Shown piece after piece: positions 1-7,837 of a stretch of 64,000 bases of DNA. Under the pieces are notes generated by a model. It had not been told where the DNA came from and ran no database searches. It was given only the letters and a program-made list of their open reading frames with translations. The stretch lies in assembly GCA_045807125.1 (NCBI GenBank), contig JBJMHZ010000013.1, forward strand, positions 62,001-126,000. Reading direction: 5' to 3'. Positions within the stretch are counted from its first letter, which is position 1, and every line of letters starts with the position of its first letter. Source of the DNA: JBJMHZ01 sp045807125 (lineage in GTDB: Bacteria; Actinomycetota; Actinomycetes; JAWWOL01). The translations under genes and the position numbers were made by a program.

Positions 1-47
1 GACAAGCAGTGTATTCCGGACGAACCTATCGCTCTGTCGGTCACTCG

Positions 48-743
48 TTATGCCTCTTTCGAGGCATCCGTGCTGTTGATGGCTCGGCCAGCGTGGCTGG
101 TGGCAAGAATGTGCAGGCTGAGCGCCTTATTGACCGCGTCCAGCCTGGATACCGCACCCAGTTTCGCGAAGATGTTGCGCAGGTGCCGTTTCACCGTTCC
201 CTCGGCGATGTGGAGTCGATGGGCTATCTGCGCATTGCTGTAGGCCTCGGCCACCAGCTGCAGGATCTCGGTCTCGCGGGGCGACAGCACCATGGGACTC
301 GCGCCCGTCACGCGCTCGAAGCTGTCTCTCGAGATGTTGAGCAGTAGTCGGTCATGGGTGAGCACGCCGCGCACTGCGGCAATGAGCTCCTCTCTGGACG
401 CCGTCTTTAGCAGGTAGGCCGAGACGCCGGCCGCCAAGACATTGGTGATCAGTGCGGGCTCGTCGAACATGCTGAGGATGATGATCTTGGTGAGTGGGAT
501 GGCCTGGCGGAGCACGGCGACCGTCCGACGCACGTCGTCACCCGGGATGCCGACGTCGAGGATGATGACGTCGGGAGGGCGACGACGGACGATGTCGAGC
601 GCTCCCTTGGCGTCCCCGGCATCCCCGATGACGACTAGGTCGTCCTCGAGCTGGAAGATCTCCCGCAATCCCTGCCGGAAAAGGACGTGGTCGTCGACCA
701 GCACAATGGTGCTGCGCTTCTCTCGTTGCTCGGGCGATGTCAT
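48..743 (-). CDS. NarL/FixJ-family response regulator
   Basis: A 231-residue DNA-binding response regulator. The receiver domain (about residues 12-130) has the acidic pair after IVLVDDH and a phospho-acceptor Asp at about 63 in VIILDVG, followed by the conserved Lys in AYLLKTA. A LuxR-type helix-turn-helix follows (about 155-215), with LSPRETEILQLVAE and the recognition segment IAEGTVKRHLRNIF. The ATG at 743 overlaps the stop of the upstream kinase gene (740-743), so the two are translationally coupled and this is presumably its partner. Targets are unknown; the pair sits at the window edge, 0.8 kb from the MFS gene, and need not regulate the clusters. Confidence 0.93.
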   Translation of the reverse strand: MTSPEQREKRSTIVLVDDHVLFRQGLREIFQLEDDLVVIGDAGDAKGALDIVRRRPPDVIILDVGIPGDDVRRTVAVLRQAIPLTKIIILSMFDEPALITNVLAAGVSAYLLKTASREELIAAVRGVLTHDRLLLNISRDSFERVTGASPMVLSPRETEILQLVAEAYSNAQIAHRLHIAEGTVKRHLRNIFAKLGAVSRLDAVNKALSLHILATSHAGRAINSTDASKEA

Positions 744-1822
744 CTCGCCGCTGCTCTGGAGATGGGGATCGCAAACTCTACTCTGGTTCCTCGAGCTCGC
801 TCGCTCGTGACGACCAGCTGTCCGCCTACTGCGGCCGCCCGCTCGCGCATCGAACTGATGCCCTCGCCACTGCCCGCCTTGGACGCCGTGTCGAAGCCGA
901 TCCCGTCGTCACTGATCACGCCGCGCAACTCGTGAGGAGCGAGGTCCAGTGTGCAGGAGATCATGGCGGCGTCGGAGTGCTCGATGGCGTTCCGCAACGC
1001 CTCACGGGCGAGGTAGAAGACCTCGTCCAGCACGTTGGCAGGGATCCATGCCTCGTCCCCGTTGACGGACAGCTCCACGGTGCGACCCGGCTCCGCCATC
1101 GCCTCGATGAAGGCCAGAAGAGCCTTTTCCAGGTTGTCGAATTCTGACTCCAAGCGCAACTCGCCGGATACCCGCCGAACGGCGTCCATCGTCCCGACGG
1201 CCACGTCGTAGGCCTGCGCGAGGTGCGCCTCGGCCCTCCGCGAGTCGCTCGTACGGTACGCCCGGAGCAGCTCCAGGTCGCGGATCACGATGCTCGCCTG
1301 GCCGCCTACCCGATCGTGCAGCTCCCGGGCGATGCGGCGCCGCTCGGCCAACAGCGCCTGATGAACCTCCTCGAGAATGAAGCTGAGGTAAGCCCCGGAC
1401 GCCCATCTGATGCGGGCCATGATGCCGCGTTGCAGCGCGAGCGCCGCCGTGCACACGGCTGGGGCGGGCGCCGGCAGGTCCCGCGCCAGGTCGTTGACGT
1501 GAGCGATGACCGTGTCGAAGAGCTCGACCGCCGCACGGAGGGATTCCGCCGGATGCACCCCGGCCGCGGCGCGCGAGGCCCCTACTCGCCAGGACAGGTC
1601 CATGGCGTCGGCGCTAGCCAGGTCGCCGGCAGACAGGCTCGCGACGACGTCCTTGACGATCAAGCGCGCCTGATCGGCTATCTGTCCGAGGGTCTCGTCG
1701 TCGTTCGCTAGCTTGCTCCCTATCCCCCTCAGCCGGCTGACGTAACGATCGACGATGGTGTCGGCGTGCGCCTCGACGAGGCGAGCGAGAGCACTGTTCG
1801 TTTCGTCGGAGCTCGCCGCCAC
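740..1822 (-). CDS. Soluble NarL-type sensor histidine kinase
   Basis: A 360-residue kinase starting at a GTG (1822) preceded by a G-rich ribosome-binding site. The N-terminal ~150 residues are an all-helical sensory region with no membrane segment, so it should be cytoplasmic. The HisKA_3 dimerisation/phosphotransfer motif RRRIARELHDRVGG puts the phospho-accepting His at about 169. The ATPase domain has the N-box REALRNAIEHS and the glycine-rich box DDGIGFD. It overlaps the response-regulator gene by 4 bases. The input signal cannot be deduced from sequence. Confidence 0.92.
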   Translation of the reverse strand: MAASSDETNSALARLVEAHADTIVDRYVSRLRGIGSKLANDDETLGQIADQARLIVKDVVASLSAGDLASADAMDLSWRVGASRAAAGVHPAESLRAAVELFDTVIAHVNDLARDLPAPAPAVCTAALALQRGIMARIRWASGAYLSFILEEVHQALLAERRRIARELHDRVGGQASIVIRDLELLRAYRTSDSRRAEAHLAQAYDVAVGTMDAVRRVSGELRLESEFDNLEKALLAFIEAMAEPGRTVELSVNGDEAWIPANVLDEVFYLAREALRNAIEHSDAAMISCTLDLAPHELRGVISDDGIGFDTASKAGSGEGISSMRERAAAVGGQLVVTSERARGTRVEFAIPISRAAAR

Positions 1823-2641
1823 GTGTCCCCCTTGAGGCCACCTGCTAACCGGTCATGGTCGCATCATAGACAGCCGCGAGACATGCTCGGTCTTCGTGCA
1901 GTCACCGGATGATCTCGCAGTTGCACGAGACCGGTCTCATCCTTCAGCCGGTCCAGAGAAGGTGCCGCATGCTGTTTCGCGGTGCCTTCCCGCCGCCGCT
2001 CCCCTGGTCGCCATTCGAAGTACCGAATCAGGCCTCGGTCTTCCCCCGGCCAGACCTAGGAATCGAGTTAGAGATTCGCTGTTCGCATTAGACGCGACGG
2101 CCTGGTCGTCACCGAGGTCGTCAGACCGGCAAGGCGCCTGGCAGGGCATCCGGCCAGCTCAGTTTATTCAGGTGACGTTGGTCGCTGGTGAGGTGAGACG
2201 TGGCAGCGCGGTGAGGGCGCATGCTCCGGATGAGATGGATGCCGGCGTCGGCGCTGGTTCGGACCTCTACCTCTGGGCTGTCAAGGCAGTCCGCGCACTC
2301 AAAGACGCGCGTGGAGCCGTCGACCAGCTCCTCGTCGATGCAGCGCTCCAACGCCGGAAGATCCACGTTCGCCAGCGGCACTTTGTCCTCGGCACTGTCG
2401 TCCAGGGGGTCGCCCGGCGTCGTGCTGTGGCGATCATGGGTGCAGCGAGGATGCGCTACCACGGCGCCGGCCACTGCTCACCACCGCTCGGAGGTGGTAC
2501 GAGTGAGCAGTTGGAGTACGCCAGCCATCCTGGCCACCCGCCACGTGGGCGGCCGCTACACGTCTTGTCGCTCCCCGCAGGATGGTCAGGTTCAAGATCA
2601 TCGGTTATGCCGCATGCATAACCGAATTGCGCGGCCCGTCG
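1823..2641. other. Intergenic stretch without a convincing gene
   Basis: About 820 bases between the kinase start and the end of the MFS gene. The kinase promoter should lie near 1830-1900. A minus-strand frame at 2121-2474 (117 codons, acidic middle part) is the only one with a faint coding look; I cannot assign it, and it may be a small hypothetical gene or chance. The main structured element is the palindrome at 2601-2625. Confidence 0.5.
2601..2625. repeat. Palindrome, copy 1 of the GGTTATGC/GCATAACC element
   Basis: Ten-base arms TCGGTTATGC and GCATAACCGA surround five bases. The element and its left flank (CAAGATCATCGGTTATGCC, 19 bases) are identical to the left half of the palindrome at 26118. 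It lies 16 bases beyond the MFS stop codon on that gene's strand, so it could act as a terminator hairpin, but no T-run follows on either side. An operator or a recombination site is the alternative. Confidence 0.7.
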
Positions 2642-3949
2642 TCAGGCTTCGGTGGCGACGGGCGCCGCCGTTCCAGGGCCAGCGCCGCCCTTCACGACGG
2701 GAACGGCGTACGTGGGGACGGTGGCTCGATCGGCCTCACGGCGGGCCCACGCGGCTACCGGCACCATGGCTATCCCCGCCGCCGTCACCACTAGCGCGAG
2801 CCCCAGCCATCCGATGCGCCCGGCGGGTAGCACCCACGACGTGATGACGAGGGCGCCGCACACGTCGAGCACGTTGAGCCCTAGGTTGAACGCCGTGAGG
2901 AAGCGCGCCCGTGAAGCCGGTGGCGCGAGCGTCAGCGAGATGCCCCACGAACCGGCCGAGTGCCACAGCTCTCCGAGGGTGAGCGCGAGGAGCGCGCCGA
3001 CGAGGACGGCGATCGTCAGCGGGCCATTGGTCTGTCCCGACCAGTAGATCAGCCCAGCGAAGGCGACCAGCGACCCTCCGGCTCTGCGCATGGCGCGACC
3101 GGCCAGGATCGGCTCTGCCGCGTTGCGGCTGAGCCGCACCTGCAGCGCCATGACGAGTGCCGCGTTCAGCGCGATGAGCAGCGTGACGACCGAGCGAGGT
3201 GCCGAGGTGTGACCGATCACCCATAGCGGCAAGCCAACGCTCAGCAGGGCGCGATGGATGCTCAAGATGCCCGCGAGAGCCGCGGAGGCGCAGTAGGCGG
3301 GTCGGCGTAGGACGGATTCCGAGCGGGGACGTCGCTCTCGTCGGGGTCGTCGTTGCACGGGAGCGAGGTCGAGCCGGAGCAGCAGCACGGCGGCGACGAC
3401 GAACGTGGCCGCGTTCCCGAACACGACCGCCAGGAGGGCAGCGCGGTCAGCGGCCAGCATGGCAACGGTCGCGAGGAGCGCGCCTCCGGTGATGCCGACG
3501 TTGCGAACGCTGCGGATGTACGCCACCAGCGGGAGCCGCTCCTCCTCGGAGACGGCCTGCGACGCGACCGCCAACGTGAGCGGCGAGTTCGCCTTCTCCG
3601 CCACGCCGACCAGCAGGGTGACGATGAGGTAGCCGGTGACGTGGTGCACGAAGGCGTAGCAGGAGTAGCCGACTGCCCTCCAGCACAGGAGGACGAACAC
3701 CACGCGGCGCGGGCCCGCCCGGTCGGCCACTATCCCCCACGGCACGACGCACACGAGGCCGGCGAGGCCGGCGACCGTCAACCCGAGGCCGATCTGGGCG
3801 GCGGTGATGCCCAGCTGCGTCGTGAACAGGATGACCGAAGCGGCCATGAAGGTTCCGCTGCCGAGCGAGTCGATGAGGGCCGTCACGAGCAGGCGGTGCC
3901 CGTTGGCGCTCGCCGGCACGAGCCGCCCGATCCTCCCGCGGGCGCCCAT
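2642..3949 (-). CDS. MFS transporter, probable product exporter
   Basis: A 435-residue hydrophobic protein with about 12 predicted membrane segments and arginine-rich cytoplasmic loops (for example RPRRERRPRSE in the central loop), typical of major facilitator drug:proton antiporters. I chose the ATG at 3949, which overlaps the stop codon of the upstream ATP-grasp gene by one base; the frame stays open to 4000 but that extension is arginine-rich and shared with the other gene. It is the last gene of the leftward arm (AtzG-like, amidase, ATP-grasp, MFS), so export of or resistance to the NRPS-block product is the likely role. Confidence 0.88.
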   Translation of the reverse strand: MGARGRIGRLVPASANGHRLLVTALIDSLGSGTFMAASVILFTTQLGITAAQIGLGLTVAGLAGLVCVVPWGIVADRAGPRRVVFVLLCWRAVGYSCYAFVHHVTGYLIVTLLVGVAEKANSPLTLAVASQAVSEEERLPLVAYIRSVRNVGITGGALLATVAMLAADRAALLAVVFGNAATFVVAAVLLLRLDLAPVQRRPRRERRPRSESVLRRPAYCASAALAGILSIHRALLSVGLPLWVIGHTSAPRSVVTLLIALNAALVMALQVRLSRNAAEPILAGRAMRRAGGSLVAFAGLIYWSGQTNGPLTIAVLVGALLALTLGELWHSAGSWGISLTLAPPASRARFLTAFNLGLNVLDVCGALVITSWVLPAGRIGWLGLALVVTAAGIAMVPVAAWARREADRATVPTYAVPVVKGGAGPGTAAPVATEA

Positions 3950-5169
3950 CAATCCGTCTCGATCGTGACGAGCGCGGCGGCGCGCGAAGCGGTGTCCCAC
4001 GCCGCTGACGCGTGCGCTCCGGTGGCGATGACGTAACCCACCCGGTCGTAGGAGGCGCGCAACGGATTGACCGGCTCGCCGGGTGCCACGCCGATGACCA
4101 CCTCGTGCACTCCGGGCACCTCGCGCGCGGCGGCGACGCCGGATACCCGCCGCACGGTGCCGGCCCGGGGAGTGAGGTAGCGGACGGCCGCGCCGCGCTC
4201 CGGTGCCGGCGTGTGGTCGATGCTCCGGCCGGCCATGGCCTCAAGATAGAGAAAACTGATCGCCGTTCCGTAGGCGAGGTCCAACAGCGCGAGGATATTG
4301 TCGCCGGGGATCCGGGCAGCGCACTCGACGAGGGCCGGGCCACCCGTCGTCAGTATCCATTCCCCGTGCAGGATCCCATCGCCCATCCCGGTCGCGGTGA
4401 CGAGCGAGCTCATGAACGCGGCCAATTCCTCCGCCACGCGCGTCGACCGCAGCCGCGGCAGCACGTGCCCGACCTCGACCGGATATGGACCCGGCAGCAC
4501 GTGCTTGTCCGTGGTGTTGGTGAACGTTATCCGACCGTGCGAGACGAGGCATTCGACGCTGATCTCCGGTCCCGTCAGCCTCTCCTCGACGAGGAAGCGC
4601 AGGCCGCTTGGCTCGGGGCGGTCGGATCGACCCGCCGTGGTCGCTCGCCAGGCCTCGTCGACGTCGGTGGCCGTGTCGAGCATGACCACCCCCTGGCTGC
4701 CGGCGAGATTGGCCGGCTTGAGGACGAACGACTCGCCGCCGAGCTCTCGCATCGCCGCTCTTACATCGGTCGGGCTCGTCACCTCGCGCCAGCGCGGCTG
4801 CCGAACCCCCATGGCCGCCGCCGCCGCCCGAAGCGCGAGCTTGTCGCGGAACGTACGCCCGGCTCGGCTCCCGGCCCCGGGCAGTCGAAGCGCCTCGGCG
4901 AGCTCGGCAGCGAGCGTGACGCCGAGCTCGGTTCCCGGTATCACGGCCTCGACGGGCGTCATCGCGGTGAGCCGCTGCAGCGCCGGCAGGGCCCCGTCGA
5001 GCTGTACGGGGATCAGGTCGCGCAGCAAGGGATGGCGCCCCAGCTGCTGGCCGAGGCACCGGCGTTCGATGACATGCGGCTCCTCGAGGACGACCACCGA
5101 GCCGGCCGGCACATGGCTATCGAGCGCCTTGAGCAGTGATCGACCGAAACCAACGACAAGCGTGACCAT
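3949..5169 (-). CDS. ATP-grasp ligase
   Basis: A 406-residue member of the ATP-grasp carboxylate-amine ligase group (biotin carboxylase/D-Ala-D-Ala ligase fold). The N-terminal ~100 residues resemble a pre-ATP-grasp domain. The nucleotide-binding segment includes SFVLKPANLAGSQGVV, and the metal-binding part is ALVECAARIPGDN. Such enzymes activate a carboxylate as acyl phosphate and couple it to an amine or amino acid. Next to a bimodular NRPS it could add a residue to, or cap, the peptide. The ATG at 5169 follows a 185-base gap from the amidase gene. Confidence 0.85.
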   Translation of the reverse strand: MVTLVVGFGRSLLKALDSHVPAGSVVVLEEPHVIERRCLGQQLGRHPLLRDLIPVQLDGALPALQRLTAMTPVEAVIPGTELGVTLAAELAEALRLPGAGSRAGRTFRDKLALRAAAAAMGVRQPRWREVTSPTDVRAAMRELGGESFVLKPANLAGSQGVVMLDTATDVDEAWRATTAGRSDRPEPSGLRFLVEERLTGPEISVECLVSHGRITFTNTTDKHVLPGPYPVEVGHVLPRLRSTRVAEELAAFMSSLVTATGMGDGILHGEWILTTGGPALVECAARIPGDNILALLDLAYGTAISFLYLEAMAGRSIDHTPAPERGAAVRYLTPRAGTVRRVSGVAAAREVPGVHEVVIGVAPGEPVNPLRASYDRVGYVIATGAHASAAWDTASRAAALVTIETD

Positions 5170-5354
5170 GGCTGTCCCTAGCTTCTCTGATCGGACTATC
5201 GATGCTCAACTGGCTATCGGTTCGTAAAGCAGCTCGAAGGGTGCTACTGACGACAATGAGGCTCTTTCGACCCGCGCGCCAGTCTCCGCGAGATCGGTAT
5301 CGGCCGCCGACCGAGGCATCGCAGCCGACGATGACGACGGGCGGCGCGCTCTGG

Positions 5355-6770
5355 TCATGCTGGGTCGAGCGGCGGGCGCAGCTGCGTCATGCCGAGCTCC
5401 GCCTCGAGGGCCGCGGCGATGCGGAGGACGCCTACCTCGTCGAACGGGCGGCCGACGATCTGAATTCCGAGCGGCAGCTGGTCGCGCGAGAGCCCGGTGG
5501 GGAGCGCGAGCGCCGGATTGCCTGTGACGTTGAACGGCACGGTCAGCGCCGCGAGGGCGAGTGGCGGCGGCGGCCAGTCGTGCGGGAACTCGTCGAAGCG
5601 CGCGGCCGGGCGCAGCCCGAGGCCGGTGACCATGGCGTCGTAGTCGGCCAGGAAGCCCCGGTTCAGCGCCACCGTGATCTCTCGCCGCGCGCGAAACGCC
5701 TGGAGGAGGTCGGCCGCCGACAACCCGGCAGCGCCGACGAGGCGCTGGTAGGTGTAGCGGCCATAGTCGAGCGGTCGGGTGCGGAGGTCGTCCTCGTGGA
5801 TCGCGTACGCCTCGGCGGTCATGATGAGGCGTCCGCAGGCCCGCATCAGCTCGAAGTCCGGCACCTGCAACTCCTCGACGACGGCGCCCAGCTTGACGAG
5901 CAGCTCCGCCGCGGCATCGACCGACTCGACGACCTCCGGCGACACGCCGGGCGCGTCGGCGAGCATCGCGCGCGCGTACCCGATCCGCAGGCCATCGACG
6001 CCGCGTCCGAGGTCTGCGGTGAAGTTGGGCACCGGCCGGTCGACGCTGCTCGGGTCGCGCGGGTCGAAGCCGGCGATGACGTTCATGGTCAGCGCGGCGT
6101 CCTCGACGCTCCACGTGAGCGGGCCGCAGTGGTCGAGCGAGTACGACAAGGGCTGGACGCCGCGTCGGGACACTCGTCCGTAGGTCGGCTTCAGTCCGAT
6201 GGTGCCGCAGTTGAACGCCGGCCCCCTGATCGACCCGCCGGTGTCGGTCCCTAGCGCGACGCGGACGAAGCCGGCGCCCACGGCCACGGCGCTGCCAGCT
6301 GACGAGCCACCGGTGAAGTGATCGGGATTCCACGGGTTGCGCGAGGGTGGGAACGGCAGGTCGAAACCAGGGCCACCGAGCGCGAACTCGAAGGTATTGA
6401 GCTTGCCCAGCAGGACGCCCCCGCCGCGTCGCAATCGGTTCTCGACGGCGGCGTCCTCGCTGGGCACGTTGTCGAGCATCAGTCTCGAGTTGCACGTCGT
6501 CGCGATGCCCTGGGTCGCGAAGATGTCCTTTAGGGCGTATGGAATGCCCTGCAGGGGGCCGCGGTCCACGCCTGCGGCGATCTCGGCGTCGGCTCGACGG
6601 GCGTCGGCGAGTGCCCGCTCCCCGGTCACCAGGGTGAACGCGTGGAGGACGTCGTCGACCGCGGCGATCCGCGCTAGGGCGTGCTCGGTCAAGGTCTGAG
6701 ACGTCAGCTCACCGCTGCGCAGCGCGCGCCCCGCTTCGGCGACGGACAGCTCGTGCAGGGGTGTCGCCAC
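5355..6770 (-). CDS. Amidase-signature hydrolase (GatA/AtzE type)
   Basis: A 471-residue amidase. The Ser-cisSer-Lys triad region is visible: Lys in YALKDIFATQG, the glycine/serine stretch GGSSAGSAVAVG, and the nucleophile motif GTDTGGSIRGPA. I prefer the GTG at 6770, one base after the stop of the AtzG-like gene; the upstream extension reads through that gene. Family members hydrolyse amides or, with a GatC-like partner, act in a complex. The adjacent AtzG-like gene argues for a heteromeric enzyme like AtzE-AtzG. It could deamidate or trim an intermediate of the methylaspartate/peptide pathway; the substrate is unknown. Confidence 0.93.
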   Translation of the reverse strand: MATPLHELSVAEAGRALRSGELTSQTLTEHALARIAAVDDVLHAFTLVTGERALADARRADAEIAAGVDRGPLQGIPYALKDIFATQGIATTCNSRLMLDNVPSEDAAVENRLRRGGGVLLGKLNTFEFALGGPGFDLPFPPSRNPWNPDHFTGGSSAGSAVAVGAGFVRVALGTDTGGSIRGPAFNCGTIGLKPTYGRVSRRGVQPLSYSLDHCGPLTWSVEDAALTMNVIAGFDPRDPSSVDRPVPNFTADLGRGVDGLRIGYARAMLADAPGVSPEVVESVDAAAELLVKLGAVVEELQVPDFELMRACGRLIMTAEAYAIHEDDLRTRPLDYGRYTYQRLVGAAGLSAADLLQAFRARREITVALNRGFLADYDAMVTGLGLRPAARFDEFPHDWPPPPLALAALTVPFNVTGNPALALPTGLSRDQLPLGIQIVGRPFDEVGVLRIAAALEAELGMTQLRPPLDPA

Positions 6771-6771
6771 G

Positions 6772-6993
6772 TCAGCCCGCCCGAAGAACGGTCTCGAGAT
6801 CGAAGAGGATCGCGGGTTCGCTCTCGGCTGCGCGCGGCTGGTGCAAGCGTGCCGCCATTGCGAGCAGTTCCCCATAGGCGGTGACGGCGCCGGCCCTTCG
6901 ATCGGCCGGTACGTCGTTGCCCCGGCGCGCCATCAGAAGATCGAACTCCCGCTCCGTGGCCGTTTGCTCGCGTCGCTCGTGCAGATCGTCCAT
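6772..6993 (-). CDS. AtzG-like (DUF4089/GatC-type) amidase partner
   Basis: A 73-residue protein. Its C-terminal part, with VTAYGELLAMAARL and ESEPAILFDLE, matches the small AtzG/DUF4089 proteins that bind AtzE-type amidases in the manner of GatC. The ATG at 6993 is preceded by GGAG. This start codon and the first five codons (MDDLH) lie inside the left arm of the large inverted repeat and are mirrored at the start of the divergent gene at 7391. The amidase GTG follows one base after this stop, consistent with stoichiometric expression of a complex. Confidence 0.7.
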   Translation of the reverse strand: MDDLHERREQTATEREFDLLMARRGNDVPADRRAGAVTAYGELLAMAARLHQPRAAESEPAILFDLETVLRAG

Positions 6994-7407
6994 CACATGC
7001 TCCGGGCTTGGTGGGCCGGCGCTGCGGCGTGTGCAGGGAACGCTAGGAACGGCCACGGCCGCGCAGCGGCAGTACGACCGGCAGCTGTCCGGCAGCTGTC
7101 CGGCAGGAGCTGGTAGCAATGGGCGTCCCGCTCGCCCGCCATCCGGCGATTCACTTGGGTCGTCAAGGGCGCGCTGCTCGGCCACGGCATCGATGGCCCG
7201 TCCTTCGTACGCCGTCGCGAGCCGGTCGATGGCCTCGGTAGACGAGTGCTGGAGGTAGCGACAGCGGTGCGTGGCCGCGGGCCAGCTCCTGCCGGACATC
7301 TGCCGGTCGTACTGCCGCTGCGCGGCCGTGGCCGTTCCTAGCGTTCCCAGCACACGCCGCACGCCGGCCCCCCCAAGCCCGGAGCATGTGATGGACGATC
7401 TGCACGA
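6977..7407. repeat. Large inverted repeat forming a mirrored divergent promoter/start region
   Basis: Left arm 6977-7113 (137 bases) and right arm 7282-7407 (126 bases) are inverted copies about 95% identical by eye, around a 168-base centre. The length difference is mainly one extra tandem copy of the 11-mer CAGCTGTCCGG in the left arm, plus single-base indels in a G-run. Each arm carries a leader, the ribosome-binding site GGAG, an ATG and the first five codons of its gene. The divergent genes (AtzG-like at 6993, mutase S subunit at 7391) should therefore have nearly identical promoters and leaders. The repeat could also form a large cruciform. Confidence 0.9.
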
Positions 7408-7837
7408 TCGGCGCGCCCACGCCCTCGACGTAGTAGTGACCAGCTCCTCCTCGGACGCGCACACGTGGAACCTGGTCTACCTCCAGCTCCTGCTCGAAGA
7501 GCTCGGGCACCGCGTGACCAACCTCGGCGCGTGCGTGCCCGAAGCGCTGCTCGTCGCTCGCTGCGCCGAGCTCATGCCCGACCTTGTCGTGCTGAGCTCG
7601 GTGAACGGCCACGGCTGGCGCGACGGCGCCGGCGCCGTGCGGGCCCTGCGCGCCAACGAGCAGCTCACGACGATCCCGGCGGTGATCGGCGGCAAGCTCG
7701 GCATCGACGGTCCGCAAGGAGCGCAGCGCCGGCAGGCGCTCGTCGCGGCCGGGTTCGACGAGGTGTTCGAGGGCGACTGTGACCCGGCAGTCTTCGCCGC
7801 CTACCTCGCTGGCGTGCGCCGCAGGCGAGTCGCATGA
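7391..7837 (+). CDS. Glutamate (methylaspartate) mutase small subunit, B12-binding
   Basis: A 148-residue cobalamin-binding protein of the GlmS/MutS class. After a 12-residue lead, VVVTSSSSDAHTWN carries the D-x-H-x-x pair (Asp22, His24) that ligates cobalt base-off; the usual glycine two residues later is Asn27. The B12-fold motifs LSSVNGHG and GGKLG follow. With the E subunit it would interconvert L-glutamate and (2S,3S)-3-methylaspartate by a 5'-deoxyadenosyl radical. The ATG at 7391 lies in the right inverted-repeat arm after GGAG. The stop overlaps the next ATG (ATGA). Confidence 0.9.
   Translation: MDDLHDRRAHALDVVVTSSSSDAHTWNLVYLQLLLEELGHRVTNLGACVPEALLVARCAELMPDLVVLSSVNGHGWRDGAGAVRALRANEQLTTIPAVIGGKLGIDGPQGAQRRQALVAAGFDEVFEGDCDPAVFAAYLAGVRRRRVA

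Noticed and set aside
2121..2474. 117-codon minus-strand frame upstream of the histidine kinase
   Set aside because: Only weak coding character and no recognised motif or ribosome-binding site; mentioned in the intergenic entry only.
2601..2625. Intrinsic terminator of the MFS gene
   Set aside because: The hairpin is well placed, but no T-run follows and a related palindrome at 26118 is not behind any gene.
5206..6495. Long minus-strand open frame (429 codons) over the amidase gene
   Set aside because: Arginine- and alanine-rich shadow with no motifs; the amidase in another frame of the same strand has full family signatures.
6994..7390. Cobalamin riboswitch upstream of the glutamate mutase genes
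   Set aside because: No convincing B12-box or conserved junction could be read; the structure present is the large inverted repeat shared with the amidase side.
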